DNA of 58,142 bases from Welwitschia mirabilis (taxonomy: Eukaryota > Gnetophyta > Gnetopsida > Welwitschiales). Where the stretch lies: contig JBOZIK010000001.1 of the NCBI GenBank assembly GCA_051453625.1, positions 127,244,556-127,302,697 of the forward strand. Reading direction: 5' to 3'. The position numbers and the translations under genes were made by a program. The notes under the pieces are model-generated. The model made no database searches. It worked only from the letters and a program-made list of their open reading frames with translations, and was not told the DNA's origin. This document shows, piece after piece, positions 22,608-35,100 of this stretch. Every line of letters starts with the position of its first letter. Position 1 is the stretch's first letter.

Positions 22608-22910
22608 CACTAGAAGAAACATAAGCTTTTAAGGCATTTCTAAAACGCCTTAAAAGGTCTTAAAAAATTTTTTAAAATACTTTTAACGCATTTTTAAGGT
22701 GTTTTAATATAAACTTATTAAAATGCCTTTTAAGGAGTTTTTCTAAGAAACTCCCTAAAAGGCCTTTTGAAATAATTTTTTAAGAAAATGCCTTAAAAGG
22801 CCTTTTGAGGTGTTTTTAAATAAATGCCTTACAAGGCCTTTTAAGGCACTCAATTCTATCTCAAAATTCATCTTGAGACTTTTTATCAAATAAACACCTC
22901 AAAACGTATC
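22608..22910 (+). repeat. CACTA left terminus of inner copy
   Basis: The intact end CACTAGAAGAAACATAAG is followed by about 280 bp of subterminal words of the AAGGCATTT/CCTTAAAAGG type in both orientations. It lies nine bases after a 100-N gap. This terminus is nearest to the TNP1 and TNP2 genes, so it is the downstream (3') end of the coding CACTA copy. Confidence 0.85.
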
Positions 22911-22925
22911 ACCTGTAAATATATA

Positions 22926-22979
22926 AACACACACACACACACACCCACACACACACACACCCACACACACACACACATA
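22926..22979. repeat. (AC)n microsatellite
   Basis: About 54 bp of alternating AC with two CCC interruptions, just inside the CACTA subterminal array. Confidence 0.95.
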
Positions 22980-24636
22980 CTACAATCACTTCATTTTTAA
23001 TTAGCTAATTTTTAGAGAAAAAATGGTTAAAGTATATTATTATTAACCTTTAGAAAATCAAAAAAAACCCTAAAATTTCATGCACTCAATCCAACTCTAG
23101 AACTATACCTACAAATTCTAAAGTGACCTAGGTAATGCAAACACTTAACAGGGAATTCTTCAAAATGTTTTAATCAAGAAAACTATTATGCATATAGTGA
23201 TAAGCCTCTAAAGATTTTTGCTACATTACTCTACAAGACAAAGAAGGCTCTTCAGAAAAGTAACCACCATAAAAAATGAATCACAAGATTTTGTAAGAAA
23301 GACTAGAAGGAAATCATTGTAAGTTAAAATAGACAATTTTAAATCCAAGAGAAGGAAAACATTGATGAAAAGGGAGTAGTAAATAAAACAAGTATTAATG
23401 TATTTTTTGGATTATGTAATAAAATTTCAATTTTAGTTCTTAGTTTCAATTTCAATGGCCCAAAGTATTGATATTGTGGGAAAAAAGAATATTTCATCTA
23501 TTGGGAAAACTATCAATCTATAATTGCCATAAATTATTATTTCAAAAGCCTAATATGCATGAAAAAATGATGGAAAAAGTTCTTACAGTAAATTCATTTG
23601 ATATATCATATTTAAGAATCAAATTTACTCTTGTTATAAATAATATAGATTCTCATGTGATATGATTTCAATAACCCAATAAATTACTATAATTCTTGGC
23701 TATGCAATATTCATAAAAAAAGAAATTAAAGATCTAATCTAATAGAAGCTTGGTGATATGTTACCAATGTGCTAGTATAACCTTACAAGAGACCTCTATT
23801 AACAATTAGAAAAAAAATGAGTTTGAAAGGGGGAGGCTACATTGGGGAATCATGGAGAGTGAGTGACTTAGGAGATATTGTAAATAAAAAATAAAAAAAA
23901 GGAGCAAATCATCAAAGATTCTTGGTAAAACCTCTAATAAAACCTCTTATTTTTGCTTCCTTTAATGTGGTCATACCTTTACTTGCACTATTAATGGTGT
24001 TCTTGGATTTTTCACTACTTCCACAAAAACTACAAAAAATTCTTATTTTAAGCTTTCATTATTAAGCGTAAATTTGTAATCCCTCCTCATAATTATTCAT
24101 TTTTCTATGACTTTATTGTACATATCCAACAACTGACAAGGTGACATAGTGTCATCCTAGAAAAAGAAGAAATATTTTAGCAATGCAATAAATAACTTAA
24201 ACCATTACTTACATAAAGCAATATATGTTTAAACCTTTCTACTATTAATTTTCTTTGAATTACTTAATCTATTTAGAACTAAATTCATGTTTGATTTCTT
24301 ATTTTCAACTTTACTTCCAGATAGTTCATCTTCATTAAACTCGAAACGAAAAAATGAAATTTATAAATTCATTTACTTATTATTAATTCACTAAAGTACA
24401 TAGAGTAGAATATGTATTTCTTTATTAACTTCATTGAGTCATTGTTTTCTATCATGGGAGAATTCACATTGTCTAATTGAATTGTGTCTAAGCTAATTCC
24501 ATTCTATAATTTAGAATTCATATTATATCATGATAAAAAGTACATTAAGATTAAAAAAATGAAGTTGCATTCTTACCATGGGACCTGCATGATGTAACAT
24601 ATTTATCATTTTTAAAACTTTTCCTTCCATCACTTG
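22980..24636. other. CACTA interior, no gene seen
   Basis: AT-rich interval between the left terminus and the TNP1-like gene. The 65-codon ORF at 23468 has no recognisable feature. Confidence 0.5.
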
Positions 24637-25855
24637 CTAATTTCTTTTAAGTTCCTCATTCTTCTTTTTAATTTCATATAAATTATAAATAACTTGATAT
24701 GAGCTCATAGAAGGTGTTTTCTTTGGAAAGAAACTTTTCATTGTTATAAAGTCACCGATAGCGTGAACTCTACCAAGACACTTAAGACCTAATACATGTG
24801 CAATACAATCATATCTAGCAGTTGACATGTTACTTGAGTCCTCTTCAATCATTTTATTTACTTTCTCCTACATTAACTGATATAGGAATTATTTAATCAA
24901 TATATGTTTAGAGTATTACAAATTAAGTAATTAATACTTACAATAATTTCAATAGTTTATGGTGTAGCTATCGATCCATCAGGCCTAATGTATGCCTTTT
25001 TTCATAAATTAAAATGATCTATTATTTATAATAGATCACCTATTTCAATCTCTGTAACAATTAGTATTTATAACATTAGAGTCAATACATTGGAAAAACA
25101 CTTTCTTTTATTAATTTAATACTTTATCCCATATCATCTTCTATTTGTTCCATAGGTTTTTGTCCACTAATATGATGTAAAATTGTTCCCTCTTGCATAT
25201 TTTATTTTTTGTCTTAATTCCTATTAACATAGAGCAATATTAAATTTTAAAATGATCTTAACAATTCTTTTAGAATGTGTTCTATACTAAAACTCTTAAA
25301 ATGCATCTTACATACCTGTCATTCATTTGAACTAAAGTATGCCACCATTTCTTACCATTGTTGTGGTTGAAACCCCTTAAGAACATGTGCAAGCCTATCT
25401 ACATCATTATTGTAAGCATCATAAAAATCCCTTACCACTTTTCCTTTTTGTTCATGCAATCGTCTACCCATCTTTTTGAATATGAAGTTCTTATTCTCTT
25501 TAGACACTTAAATTTTTGCTATATGTTTGACATGTGTTAAAATGGAATGTAATAATCATAAGTTACATGTGTGTAATGATTATTAAATAATAACATACCT
25601 TTACCATCTTCCATTAATCAATTTTAAAATGCTTAGGTAATGCCTTCCAATTCTTATAATTTTTTGGTACAATTCTATTCTCCCTTACTATTTTCCCCAA
25701 GTAGGATGATAATTCTTCTCTATTTGGACCAACCACTTGGCTTTTCTTATTCCATCTCAATCGTATCTTCTCATTAGGTTGAACTTTAACTAGATTAAGG
25801 CATTTTTCTTCCCCTGTTTTTATGGAATTGGAGCTAGCACCACCTTCTCCTAAAT
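24637..25855 (-). pseudogene. TNP1-like (plant En/Spm transposase family) second CACTA gene
   Basis: Reading down the minus strand: 'GEGGASSNSIK', 'VQPNEKIRLRWNKKSQVVGP' at about 25740-25800, 'SSYLGKIVRENRIVPKNYKN', 'WKALPKHFKI', 'PQQW.EMVAYFSSNE' near 25350, 'ARYDCIAHVLGLKCLGRVHA' near 24770-24830, then 'FFPKK' and a Lys/Glu-rich coiled end at 24637. The G-P-N-R...L...R...V-P-x-x-Y-x-x-W pattern and the G-R-V motif before a Phe are those of the plant transposase (Ptta/En/Spm) family, whose products bind element ends. It lies downstream of TNP2 on the same strand, as in other CACTA elements. Introns and stops break it. Confidence 0.75.
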
Positions 25856-26649
25856 ATTACAAAATATCTAATTAATAAAAATAAAAAAAGTAATGTAATG
25901 TCTACTCTTAAACATCTTTCTATTATTACCTAGAATAGTATTAGATAGTCTTTGCTCTTGTTATGGAGAATCATTAACATTATCGAAACTTGAAGAGAAA
26001 GAACTATTTATGAGTGAATGATATTCTGAAACAAAACTTAGTTTTAATACATGTACATGTAGAATATAGTGATAAAACAATATGCTTATTGGTAAATCAT
26101 GTACTGTTAGAAGGTTTCACATCCACAATTCCACCTCATTTTCTTGTACCCATAAGAAGGCTCTTATCCCTCAACATATGGAACACAAAAGTTTGAACTT
26201 AGAAGATACCTAAAAGAAAAATAAATCTACGTCAAGAAGGTTATGTTAATTACTACAATTAAATTAATTAAAACTAGCATGCATTGATTATTTTAAAAAA
26301 ATAAAAACATGATGATGCTTTTCAAAATTATCCAAAATAATTTGAATTGCTAACTTATATTTTCAATTACAACTTATATTTTCATAACTTAATTCTATAC
26401 AGTAATGTAAAAATGAATACTATGATGTATAAAGAAATAATTTAACAACTTGCTTAACATACCTCTAGTAAAATAAAAACAAAGACAACTATGTATCATC
26501 CCTAATGTCCTCTTTGCTTTAAACAACATAGTCATGTATAGTGTTCACCTAAATCAATATCATAACAAAAAATAAATATGAAAACTATATTAATTATTTA
26601 ATACTCTAAGTGTACGTAAACATATACTCTCTTATAACATGCATACTAT

Positions 26650-28640
26650 GAACAATCTGGATCTTGTTAATTCAAATCCTCAACCATGATGCCATTTGAA
26701 TCTATTTGAGTCCACTTCATATTTTCAATTCTAGCATCATTTTCCATATTAAGGAGGTAACCATGGTATAAGGATGATAAATTATCTTCCCTATCCTCTT
26801 CCAATTCAGAAAACTCTTCATTTTTACTCTCATTGTAAATATGTCTTGGATTAAATGAATCTACAATACTTCATGAAAGATTCTTAATGTCCCTTATGTA
26901 GAAAACTTGCGATGCCTAACTAGCTAATATGAATGGTTCATCTTGTACATGATTATTCTTAATGTATTTACTTATGTTAATAAGCATGAAATCATAATCA
27001 TCCTTATTGATGTTAGCTTCTTAAAGAACATCAAACCATTCAGATTTGAATACCATAACATTAAATGTGGAATTATAATCTAATACAACTATGTCTTTCA
27101 AGACATCATAATATTTTACATCATTACTTATAAGATTATTATCCTTTATACTTGATACACATGAAGTATTTTCAATTATAGAAACTTCACTATTTTAACA
27201 TGTTAACTCTGCATCTCTCTCCTTTACATGAAAGCTATATCCATTGATTAGATATCCCTTGTACCCTTGTGCATGTCTACTTAGAGGATGTGATAATCAT
27301 TTTACTTGTTTTTCTTATTCTTAATTAAGTATGCATTTTTCTCTTAAGTTATAAATCTGAAACATCAAAAAATTTATATGCATACATATTTTAGACATCA
27401 TAATTGCATGGACATTAATAACTTTATATAGAATGTATTATACATTAAATGTTCTTCAAACCAAGTAGTAAAGCGATCTCTATGCATTCAAAGTTGTGAA
27501 GACTTTGTCATTCTTGAAAAGGCTCTACGAATTTCTTGTAGGTGTTGATTGTACACATATATAATTAATAATGTATACAACAATAATAAAATAATGAAAT
27601 TCTAATTAACTTACCTCACATATGATTCAATGAATCAGGTATTAAACAAGACATATCTATGTGCCTGTTTAATTTTTATGTCACTCAATATCCTTCTATC
27701 TATAGCACCTAGTGATCTTCCTTCTGGATGTATAGATGATTCACTTGAGTCATTATTAATAACTTCATTGTATTGTAATTAATTTTTGAATGTATTGATA
27801 TTTGTCATGTACTTAGTGTAAAAACTTAATGCTTCCTCTATAAGAAAAGCTTCTGAAATGCATCCCTTTAGTTTGTTCTTGTTTCTGACATACCCTTTTA
27901 AAACTTTCAAGAACGTAAATGGTAGACATGTCAAAACTTCATAGTTATTTAGTAATTATTAACAAGCTACATGTAGGGTGAGGGAAAAGAGTATGCTTAT
28001 TATCTTTCTATAGGATACATCCATTGATATTGCACAAGTCTACAAAACCTGCTTTCCCTTATCAAATGGATAGGTAAAAGCTAGAGGAAATATTCTCTCA
28101 AGATCATAAAGTTTAATAGCAATTCTTGATTTTAGTTCTCTCAAAGGTTTTATATTAATTTCCTTATGACAAAGATTCTTGAAGAATAGACACATTTGAA
28201 TTATTGATGGACATAACTTAGATGGAAGTAAGTTATGAAAAGCAATGGCCAGAATTAGTTGTAAAAGGACATGGTAGTTATTACTATTAAGACTAGAAAG
28301 TCTATGTTCTTTTTGTAGGATAGACTTCTGAATATTTGATGCATACCCATGTAGAAGTTTCAACTCTGATAACATATTGAAAAAAAAATTCTTTTCTTAT
28401 ACTGACATCACAAAACTAGCAGGTGAAAGGAATGCGTTCTTACCATTACTTGTCATAATGGATGAAAGTTCATCTTTGATACCTAGCTCTTTTTGATCAA
28501 GTCATGCTTTAAGCTTATCCTTTTATTTTTCTTTAATATTTAGGATAGTGCTTAGCAAGCTCTTACAGACATTTTTTTTTCAATATTTATAACATCCAAA
28601 TTGTATCGAATGTTATGTTCCCATGTATATGTTAGAAATG
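26650..28640 (-). pseudogene. CACTA TNP2 transposase, C-terminal part (DUF4218 and DUF4216)
   Basis: On the minus strand: 'RYNLDVINIEKKNVCKSLLS' near 28560-28610 (the R-H-N-L-D-V-M-H-I-E-K-N step of TNP2), 'KDKLKA.LDQKELGIKDELS', then the open 111-codon block 28375-28040 with 'LKLLHGYASNIQKSI', 'NNYHVLLQLILAIAFHNLLP' and 'KLYDLERIFPLAFT', which is DUF4218. Next are 'VLKGYVRNKNKLKGCISEAF' and 'EEALSFYTKYM' near 27780-27900, and 'EGRSLGAI', 'QAHRYVL' near 27650-27720. DUF4216 follows at about 26860-27140: 'NVMVFKSEWFDVL', 'DEPFILAS.ASQVFYIRD'. Stops are present throughout. Confidence 0.9.
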
Positions 28641-28829
28641 AAAAAGGTATTAAATGAAATCATAAGAAAGAAAAAGAATTTATTATTAAACNNNNNNNNN
28701 NNNNNNNNNNNNNNNNNNNNNNNNNNNNNNNNNNNNNNNNNNNNNNNNNNNNNNNNNNNNNNNNNNNNNNNNNNNNNNNNNNNNNNNNNNNAAATCTTCT
28801 ATTATCTTCCAAGCATCTTGTAAAGTTTA

Positions 28830-29260
28830 ATTTAAGAGGTTACCTCCACAAGAGAAATCTACAAGTTGCTTAGTATGACGTTTAATCCACTATAGAAATG
28901 GTCTATTAATTCTACCTCAGAAAAGGCATCTACAGGGTGTGAGTGTAAAGCCACAAAGAGTCTCTTATAGGCAGAGGCATAATCTTTATTAGGAAGTTAT
29001 TGGAAGTTTATAACTTCTTTCTTATGTTTCCGAATGATGTTTTCATTTATGGCTCTTATGAAGGATTGTTCTAAGCCATAGTTTTGCTTTATCTCTCAAG
29101 GTCATGGGAAAGATAATTATATAGGTTCTATCAGTTATGCGCTTTTCATCATTTCTGAAAGTAAAAAAAAAACTGTTCAATTTCAGTGATGTGTTGTAAG
29201 GGGTCTTCATCAGGTTCTCCTTGAAAGGTAGAATAAGCTTTTAAGTTTTTGAGTTCCACA
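28830..29260 (-). pseudogene. gag: Tat/Athila-type gag fragment
   Basis: The minus strand reads 'EDPLQHITEIEQFF.TFRND', 'FPMTLRDKAKLWLRTI', then after a degenerate stretch 'YASAYKRLFVALHSHP', 'EVELIDHFYSGLN'. This is the gag core of non-chromovirus plant gypsy elements (x-F-P-x-S-L-x-x-x-A-x-x-W-L, then W-x-x-F-x-x-L, then x-F-Y-x-G-L). It is the first gene after the PBS at 29826. Confidence 0.8.
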
Positions 29261-29825
29261 TTCTAGCCGGGAGATAAGTCGAAAGGGTTTTGAATTTTAA
29301 ATCATTTATTCGCTATGAGATCTCTCAGAGTCACACGAGGAGTAGGAGTAATGGTTCCAATGACAGGGGGTGGATTTGGCGAGATAGGTTGTTTTTGGTG
29401 AAAGGTCGATATGGTATTATATTTTTCTAAATTAAAATCATATTCTTCGGTAGAATTAGAATCAAAAATTTCATAAAAGTATAAAGTATGTGTACCNNNN
29501 NNNNNNATTTTCTATAATGAATTACCTCTTTCTCTGGTATTTTTCACCTTTTCCTATTTTTACCATTTAGTTTTGGTTCTCAAAAGGTGTCGTCCCTCAC
29601 ATCGTCCAGATAATAAACTAGATGACAGAGATAGAAAACATAGACAACCATAGAATAAGGGAAAGCAAAAAGGGGCATAGTCATCTGACTGTGACATCTA
29701 GATGGCAAAGGGGACATCAGTAAAACTGAAATAAAATACTTACAGAGTATTAGTATATCACTGTTATAGCAAACATCCAGAATATCTAATAAAGCAATGA
29801 CAACTCTCAATTTCCAAGCATCCTT

Positions 29826-29842
29826 CCCTGGCAATAACGCCA
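29826..29842 (-). other. Tat/Athila-type primer-binding site
   Basis: The plus strand reads ccctggcaataacgcca. On the minus strand TGGCGTTATTGCCAGGG matches the TGGCGCCGTTGCCGGGGA-type site except for C-to-T and G-to-A changes. It differs from the iMet sites of Gypsy-1 and Gypsy-2, marking a distinct lineage. Confidence 0.75.
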
Positions 29843-29904
29843 ATTTGTTATGATGCGTATTTATGTAATATTTCACACTTTGATCTAAATCCTGTTAGTT
29901 ATAA

Positions 29905-30699
29905 NNNNNNNNNNNNNNNNNNNNNNNNNNNNNNNNNNNNNNNNNNNNNNNNNNNNNNNNNNNNNNNNNNNNNNNNNNNNNNNNNNNNNNNNNNNNNNNN
30001 NNNNNNNNNNNNNNNNNNNNNNNNNNNNNNNNNNNNNNNNNNNNNNNNNNNNNNNNNNNNNNNNNNNNNNNNNNNNNNNNNNNNNNNNNNNNNNNNNNNN
30101 NNNNNNNNNNNNNNNNNNNNNNNNNNNNNNNNNNNNNNNNNNNNNNNNNNNNNNNNNNNNNNNNNNNNNNNNNNNNNNNNNNNNNNNNNNNNNNNNNNNN
30201 NNNNNNNNNNNNNNNNNNNNNNNNNNNNNNNNNNNNNNNNNNNNNNNNNNNNNNNNNNNNNNNNNNNNNNNNNNNNNNNNNNNNNNNNNNNNNNNNNNNN
30301 NNNNNNNNNNNNNNNNNNNNNNNNNNNNNNNNNNNNNNNNNNNNNNNNNNNNNNNNNNNNNNNNNNNNNNNNNNNNNNNNNNNNNNNNNNNNNNNNNNNN
30401 NNNNNNNNNNNNNNNNNNNNNNNNNNNNNNNNNNNNNNNNNNNNNNNNNNNNNNNNNNNNNNNNNNNNNNNNNNNNNNNNNNNNNNNNNNNNNNNNNNNN
30501 NNNNNNNNNNNNNNNNNNNNNNNNNNNNNNNNNNNNNNNNNNNNNNNNNNNNNNNNNNNNNNNNNNNNNNNNNNNNNNNNNNNNNNNNNNNNNNNNNNNN
30601 NNNNNNNNNNNNNNNNNNNNNNNNNNNNNNNNNNNNNNNNNNNNNNNNNNNNNNNNNNNNNNNNNNNNNNNNNNNNNNNNNNNNNNNNNNNNNNNNNNN
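29905..30699. other. Assembly gap (795 N)
   Basis: The gap lies inside the likely LTR of the Tat/Athila-like fragment. Confidence 0.99.
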
Positions 30700-31139
30700 T
30701 CAATTCAACTATAAGTTATCTGTATGGGAACTCTGTTATTACTCAACTGAAGTTGTTGTCCTACCTATCGTCTGGACAATAGTAGGGATGACAGTCTTTT
30801 CTTGATCTTCAGTCAGTCAGATCACTTGTTGTTTGCAAAAATTATTATCCGAAAATACAATTTATCCATATCTACATGAGATGTTTGTAATTGACCTAGA
30901 AACTACATGTTTTCATCTTATTCATCTCGATTCTCAATTATCATAGGAATTAAGCATTTATCTGTTAATTCACCTGTAAAATAACTCAAAATACCCTATC
31001 AAATACACATAAGTTCGCAGCGCAATACAACCATAAAGAATTAGTCTTATAAGAGCATATGGGACATGCTAATCTCCCCTTCGTGCTCCNNNNNNNNNNN
31101 NNNNNNNNNNNNNNNNNNNNNNNNNNNNNNNNNNNNNNN

Positions 31140-32351
31140 ACTACTTTCATGGTAAAGAACTCCTTCTTTAGTCTATCAAATTTTTTTACTTCATTATATC
31201 ATAGTAGCTTCAATTCTTTAATAAGAGGTTGAAAGTACACATCAATATCTTTTCCTAGTTTCTTAGGCCCCGATATGAGTAAAGAAAGTATCATATATGA
31301 CCTTTTCATGCATAGCTAGGGTGATAAGTTATAAACAAGTATCATAACTAGCTAATAATTATAAGAAGTGGAAAACATCCCAAAAGGATTACATCAATCT
31401 GTTGCAATACCAAATCTTACATGTCTGGGTTTGAGCTTAAATTCATTGTATGATTTATCAATACTTTTCCATAAGCCAGAATCTACTAGATGTTGCATTA
31501 TGCCCTAGTTTATTTTCTTTTTGAATGCCATATTATATGTTTTGCTATTGTGGGTGATGCACAAAGCCTTTGTAGCCTTGGAATTAATGGAAAGTATTAT
31601 AATACTTTGGCAGGTAATCTTTTATCTGATTTATTTTACTTAGGACATCCCTTTGATTTTCATCTAGATGCACCACACTAAGGATGTTTATTTTTTTTTT
31701 CATGCTCCTTCCAATATAGCACACAGTCATTATGCATGTGTTTTATCATATTTCATACTTAGGGAGTTAAGTGTTCTTTTCAATTTATCATAAGAACTTG
31801 AAATTATATTACCTTTTGGAAAAGAATCATATAAGAGATCAAGCAACATTGAAAATGTTGAATTTAATCATTCACCCATTGCTTTAATGATAAGAAATTT
31901 GATAATCATAAAAATCTTTGTTTATTTTATGCAACCAGTGTATAATGACTCCTTACCTTCTTTGATTAACCTGTCATATTTTGCATTTTTTACATTACCA
32001 AATCCATGGTATTTCTTTTTTCATATGATTTCTCCCCATCATTAAAGAACATAAAGGCTTATTTTACCATGGAAACAAGATTATCTTATATTATATTTGG
32101 GCCTCTACATTTGTCATAGTGTTCTTCTGATGATTCCCATGCATAATTCATCTTATGTATGTAAGATTTATGACTTTGCATAAAATATGCTCAAAAACAA
32201 TATTTGGTTGTTGATAAGTAGTGTTGTAGCATTTCATAGATGAATAAAGTATGCTTTGAGAACTAAAGGAATTGTTAACTGCAAAATCTATGAACATATT
32301 TACACAATTCTCATACTTCTTACATGTCCTACACATAGTAATATTAGACAA
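31140..32351 (-). pseudogene. CACTA TNP2 transposase, N-terminal part
   Basis: From the top of the gene on the minus strand: the ATG at 32351 opens 'MSNITMCRTCKKYENCVNMF' then 'IDFAVNN', the transposase-associated zinc-type domain. Next come 'AMGE..NSTFSMLLDLLYDSFPKGN' near 31800-31890, 'YDKTHA..DCVLYWKEHEKK' near 31690-31760, 'LGHNATSSRF' and 'SGLWKSIDKSYNEFKLKPRHVRFGIATD' near 31400-31500, and 'MKRSYMILSLLISGPKKLGKDIDVYFQPLI' near 31230-31310. These are the signature steps of transposase_21 (TNP2). The catalytic core continues into the missing part where the Tat/Athila-like fragment sits. Stops are frequent. Confidence 0.9.
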
Positions 32352-33309
32352 ATAAGTATGTAATATTTATGATTTTATAGGACTAACTTGTAATTGGATA
32401 TGTAATACCTATTTATAAACATCTAGCTCTTGTCTGTTGCATAAATGGATTTATCAGATGATGATGATGGATATGATGATGCCATTAGATGTATTCATAT
32501 AATAGTCTCAACACAAGATCAATTATCATAGATGAACATGACAAATGCATCCTTCTTTACATCTCAATAAAGAAATTAGGGGGGAAGAGAAAAAGGCATT
32601 ACAATTATACGAGAATCCAAACAACATAATGGAAAGACATATGTTTTAAATGCTAAATTAATTATGGATAATCTTATTTAAAATTAGTATGATGATACAT
32701 CTACACATGTGCATGCATTTATGACATGTGTGCACAAGCACACATCCAGATGTACAGATGCATACACAATGCATAAAGAACTCTAAGGTAATCTAGTTCA
32801 GTTGAGCTTTAGTAATGATCTTCACAAACAGTTCTATGTTTACCACATGTTACAATATTCTCATAACTGTTGTGGACTAATCACATTATGATTTAATTTG
32901 CATGCCATTAGTTGGTGATTCATTCTTCATTATAAGGAATTTCCTTAATGTCTCAAAGAATTCTACTTGCTTAACCATTAATTTCATAATATTGGGCTAT
33001 CTAATTTTCATAATGCTTGTATTATTACCAGGTAAATGCAGTTTATAACTTTGAAAATGTAATGTGTTTTTTATCCTGTAGAGCTAATATTCAATGTATA
33101 ATTATTAATTTTTTTACCTATTTATCATGGCTTATTCTTAGAGAGCAACAATTACACTTTTTGATAACTTTCTTATATAGGTAAACATCAGTTGTCAGTG
33201 AAGTTACATTAGAGGGCTTTGTACTTCCTTTGGTATAACATGGGATTGTACATATAATATTTTTTAACTTAGTTAATTATAACTTAAGAATCTTCAAAAT
33301 TTTAAAATT
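32352..33309. other. CACTA interior upstream of TNP2, no gene resolved
   Basis: AT-rich. It should contain the TNP2 promoter on the minus strand, but no defined element can be called. 33100-33300 may hold the degenerate tail of the RNase H fragment that follows. Confidence 0.45.
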
Positions 33310-34160
33310 TTCTTGCCTTTTTTTTTTCAAAGCACCTGCTTCAGGGCTTATACTAAGGCCTTATACTTAATAGTATTGTTTGATGTTAGGAATTTAACTT
33401 TAAAATTATTTCAAGTATAGCATCCCACTAGTAACTCAAGAATTATGTCCATACCTCTATCTTATGTATTGGTGGCTTTATCAAAGAATATTGACCAAGT
33501 ATCTTTTCTTAACATAGGAGCTGAGAGATCTAAATCTTTTTTAGCATCTAATGTTATCTTCTTGACATTATAAAGGTATGTTTTGAGGTTAGAGTCTCTG
33601 ATTGGCTCTTCTAGATTGATATTCTTCCTATTAATTATGTAAAGAACCAAAATCATCCATAGTAGCACACTAAAGAAGAAAAAAACATTCCCAATACTCA
33701 CTAATAAGCCATAACTAGAACCTGAATTCACAGCAGGTGATTAGATGATGTGCAAGCATCCATTATATGTAGTAATAACATGAGATGTTGTAGCATGGAA
33801 GACTAAAGGACATGTCATCAAGCATGCTAATAGGCTTCCTCCTACTCTAAAAAGATGCAATTAANNNNNNNNNNNNNNNNNNNNNNNNNNNNNCTCTAAT
33901 TCAGAAAAAAGATTGAAGAAATAAAAGCTCTAGAGGCTATGAAGAATGGACATTAAACTCAAAAGGAACTAAAACCTCTAAATGCTAAGGAGGAAAAAAG
34001 CATTCTATTCTACAAAGATATAATAAAGAATAAAGATTTTTAAGCAAAAGAACACCAACTATTTTGGATGAAGGATAAAATAGGATGGAAAATCTTAAGA
34101 AGGACCCTAAAAAGATAACAACACTTATGGAATCAAAAAAGGTACTAGATCAAAGATAGC
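33310..34160 (-). repeat. Tandem duplication copy 1, with RNase H-like fragment
   Basis: This block repeats at 34326-35100. On the minus strand 33330-33530 reads 'TWSIFFDKATNT.DRGMDI', 'NNFKVKFLTSNNTIKYKALV', the RNase H block of Tat-type gypsy polymerases (W-x-x-Y-F-D-G-A...T-N-N-x-A-E-Y-E-A-L). The block is preceded by 'VKKITLDAKKDLD' in the 89-codon ORF at 33462-33731. It is a fragment only; no RT or integrase adjoins it. Confidence 0.65.
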
Positions 34161-34325
34161 CAAATCACTTACTTAAGACTCTTGTCTAAGCCAAGGACTA
34201 GTTTGTGCTTCTTCCAGAAAGTTNNNNNNNNNNNNNNNNNNNNNNNNNNNNNNNNNNNNNNNNNNNNNNNNNNNNNNNNNNNNNNNNNNNNNNNNNNNNN
34301 NNNNNNNNNNNNNNNNNNNNNNNTG

Positions 34326-35100
34326 TTCTTGCCTTTTTTTTAAGCACATTCTTCAAGGCTTATACTGATGCTAGGAATTTAACTTTAAAGTCTTTTGAGT
34401 ATAGCATCCCTGTGGTAACTCAATGATTATATCCATACCTCTACGTTACACATTGGTGGCTTTATCAAAGAATATAGACCAAGTCTCTTTTTTTGACATA
34501 AGTTCTGAGGGATCTAAATCTTTTTTAGCATCTAATGTTACCTCCTTGACATCATAAAGGTATGATTGATGTTTTTCTTATCAATTATGCAAAGAACCAA
34601 AATCATCCATAGTAACACACTAAAGGAGAAACAAATAAGCCCAATACTCACTGATGAGCCACAACTAGGACATGAATTCATGGTAAGCGATTGGATGATG
34701 TACAAGCATCCATTATATGTAGTAATAAAATGAGATGTTGTAGCATGAAATACTAAAGGACATGCCATCAAGAATGCAAGGACATGCCATCAAGCATGCT
34801 AACAGGCCTGGTTCTACTCTGAAAAGATGCAATTTAACTAATTATAGAACATCCTTCATATTATTCTCTAGTTCAGAAAATGATTCAAGAAATGACGAAT
34901 CTAGAGGATATGAAGAATGGACATCAAGCCTGAAAGGAATTAAAGCCCCTAAGTACAAAGATTTTGCAAGCAAAAGAATACCAACTGTTTTGGGTGAAGG
35001 AGAAAATATGATGGGGAATCCAAAGGAGGACTTTAGATATATAATAATATAGATGGAACTTATTTTACAAATGGCAAAAGTTCTAGTAACAGAAATCAAA
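34326..35100 (-). repeat. Tandem duplication copy 2, with RNase H-like fragment
   Basis: It starts with the same 'ttcttgccttttttt' about 1016 bp after copy 1 and follows copy 1 through the RNase H-like block ('DVKEVTLDAKKDLD', 'ETWSIFFDKATN') and beyond. It contains an extra local duplication of 'aaggacatgccatcaag' at 34757-34800. The plus-strand 96-codon ORF at 34762 (Ser/Glu/Asp-rich) runs through the same DNA and may be chance. Confidence 0.65.

Larger units (their letters stand above)
28792..31089 (-). mobile_element. Tat/Athila-like LTR retroelement fragment inside TNP2
   Basis: On the minus strand a PBS at 29826-29842 (TTGGCGTTATTGCCAGGG, close to the TGGCGCCGTTGCCGGGGA typical of Tat/Athila) is preceded by probable LTR sequence (about 29848-31089, largely lost in the 795-N gap) and followed by a leader and gag. 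It separates TNP2 coding blocks at 28640 and 31140, so it probably inserted into the transposase gene. No pol was found; the far end falls near the gap at 28692-28791. Confidence 0.7.

Noticed and set aside
29580-29876. Minus-strand 98-codon ORF
   Set aside because: It covers the PBS and leader of the Tat/Athila-like fragment, not a gene.
29885-30703. 272-codon ORF on the minus strand
   Set aside because: It spans the 795-N gap; no real codons support it.
34762-35099. Overlapping plus and minus ORFs of 96 and 85 codons
   Set aside because: They face each other in one duplicated block with no known domain; at best one is a remnant and the frame is not kept in the other copy.
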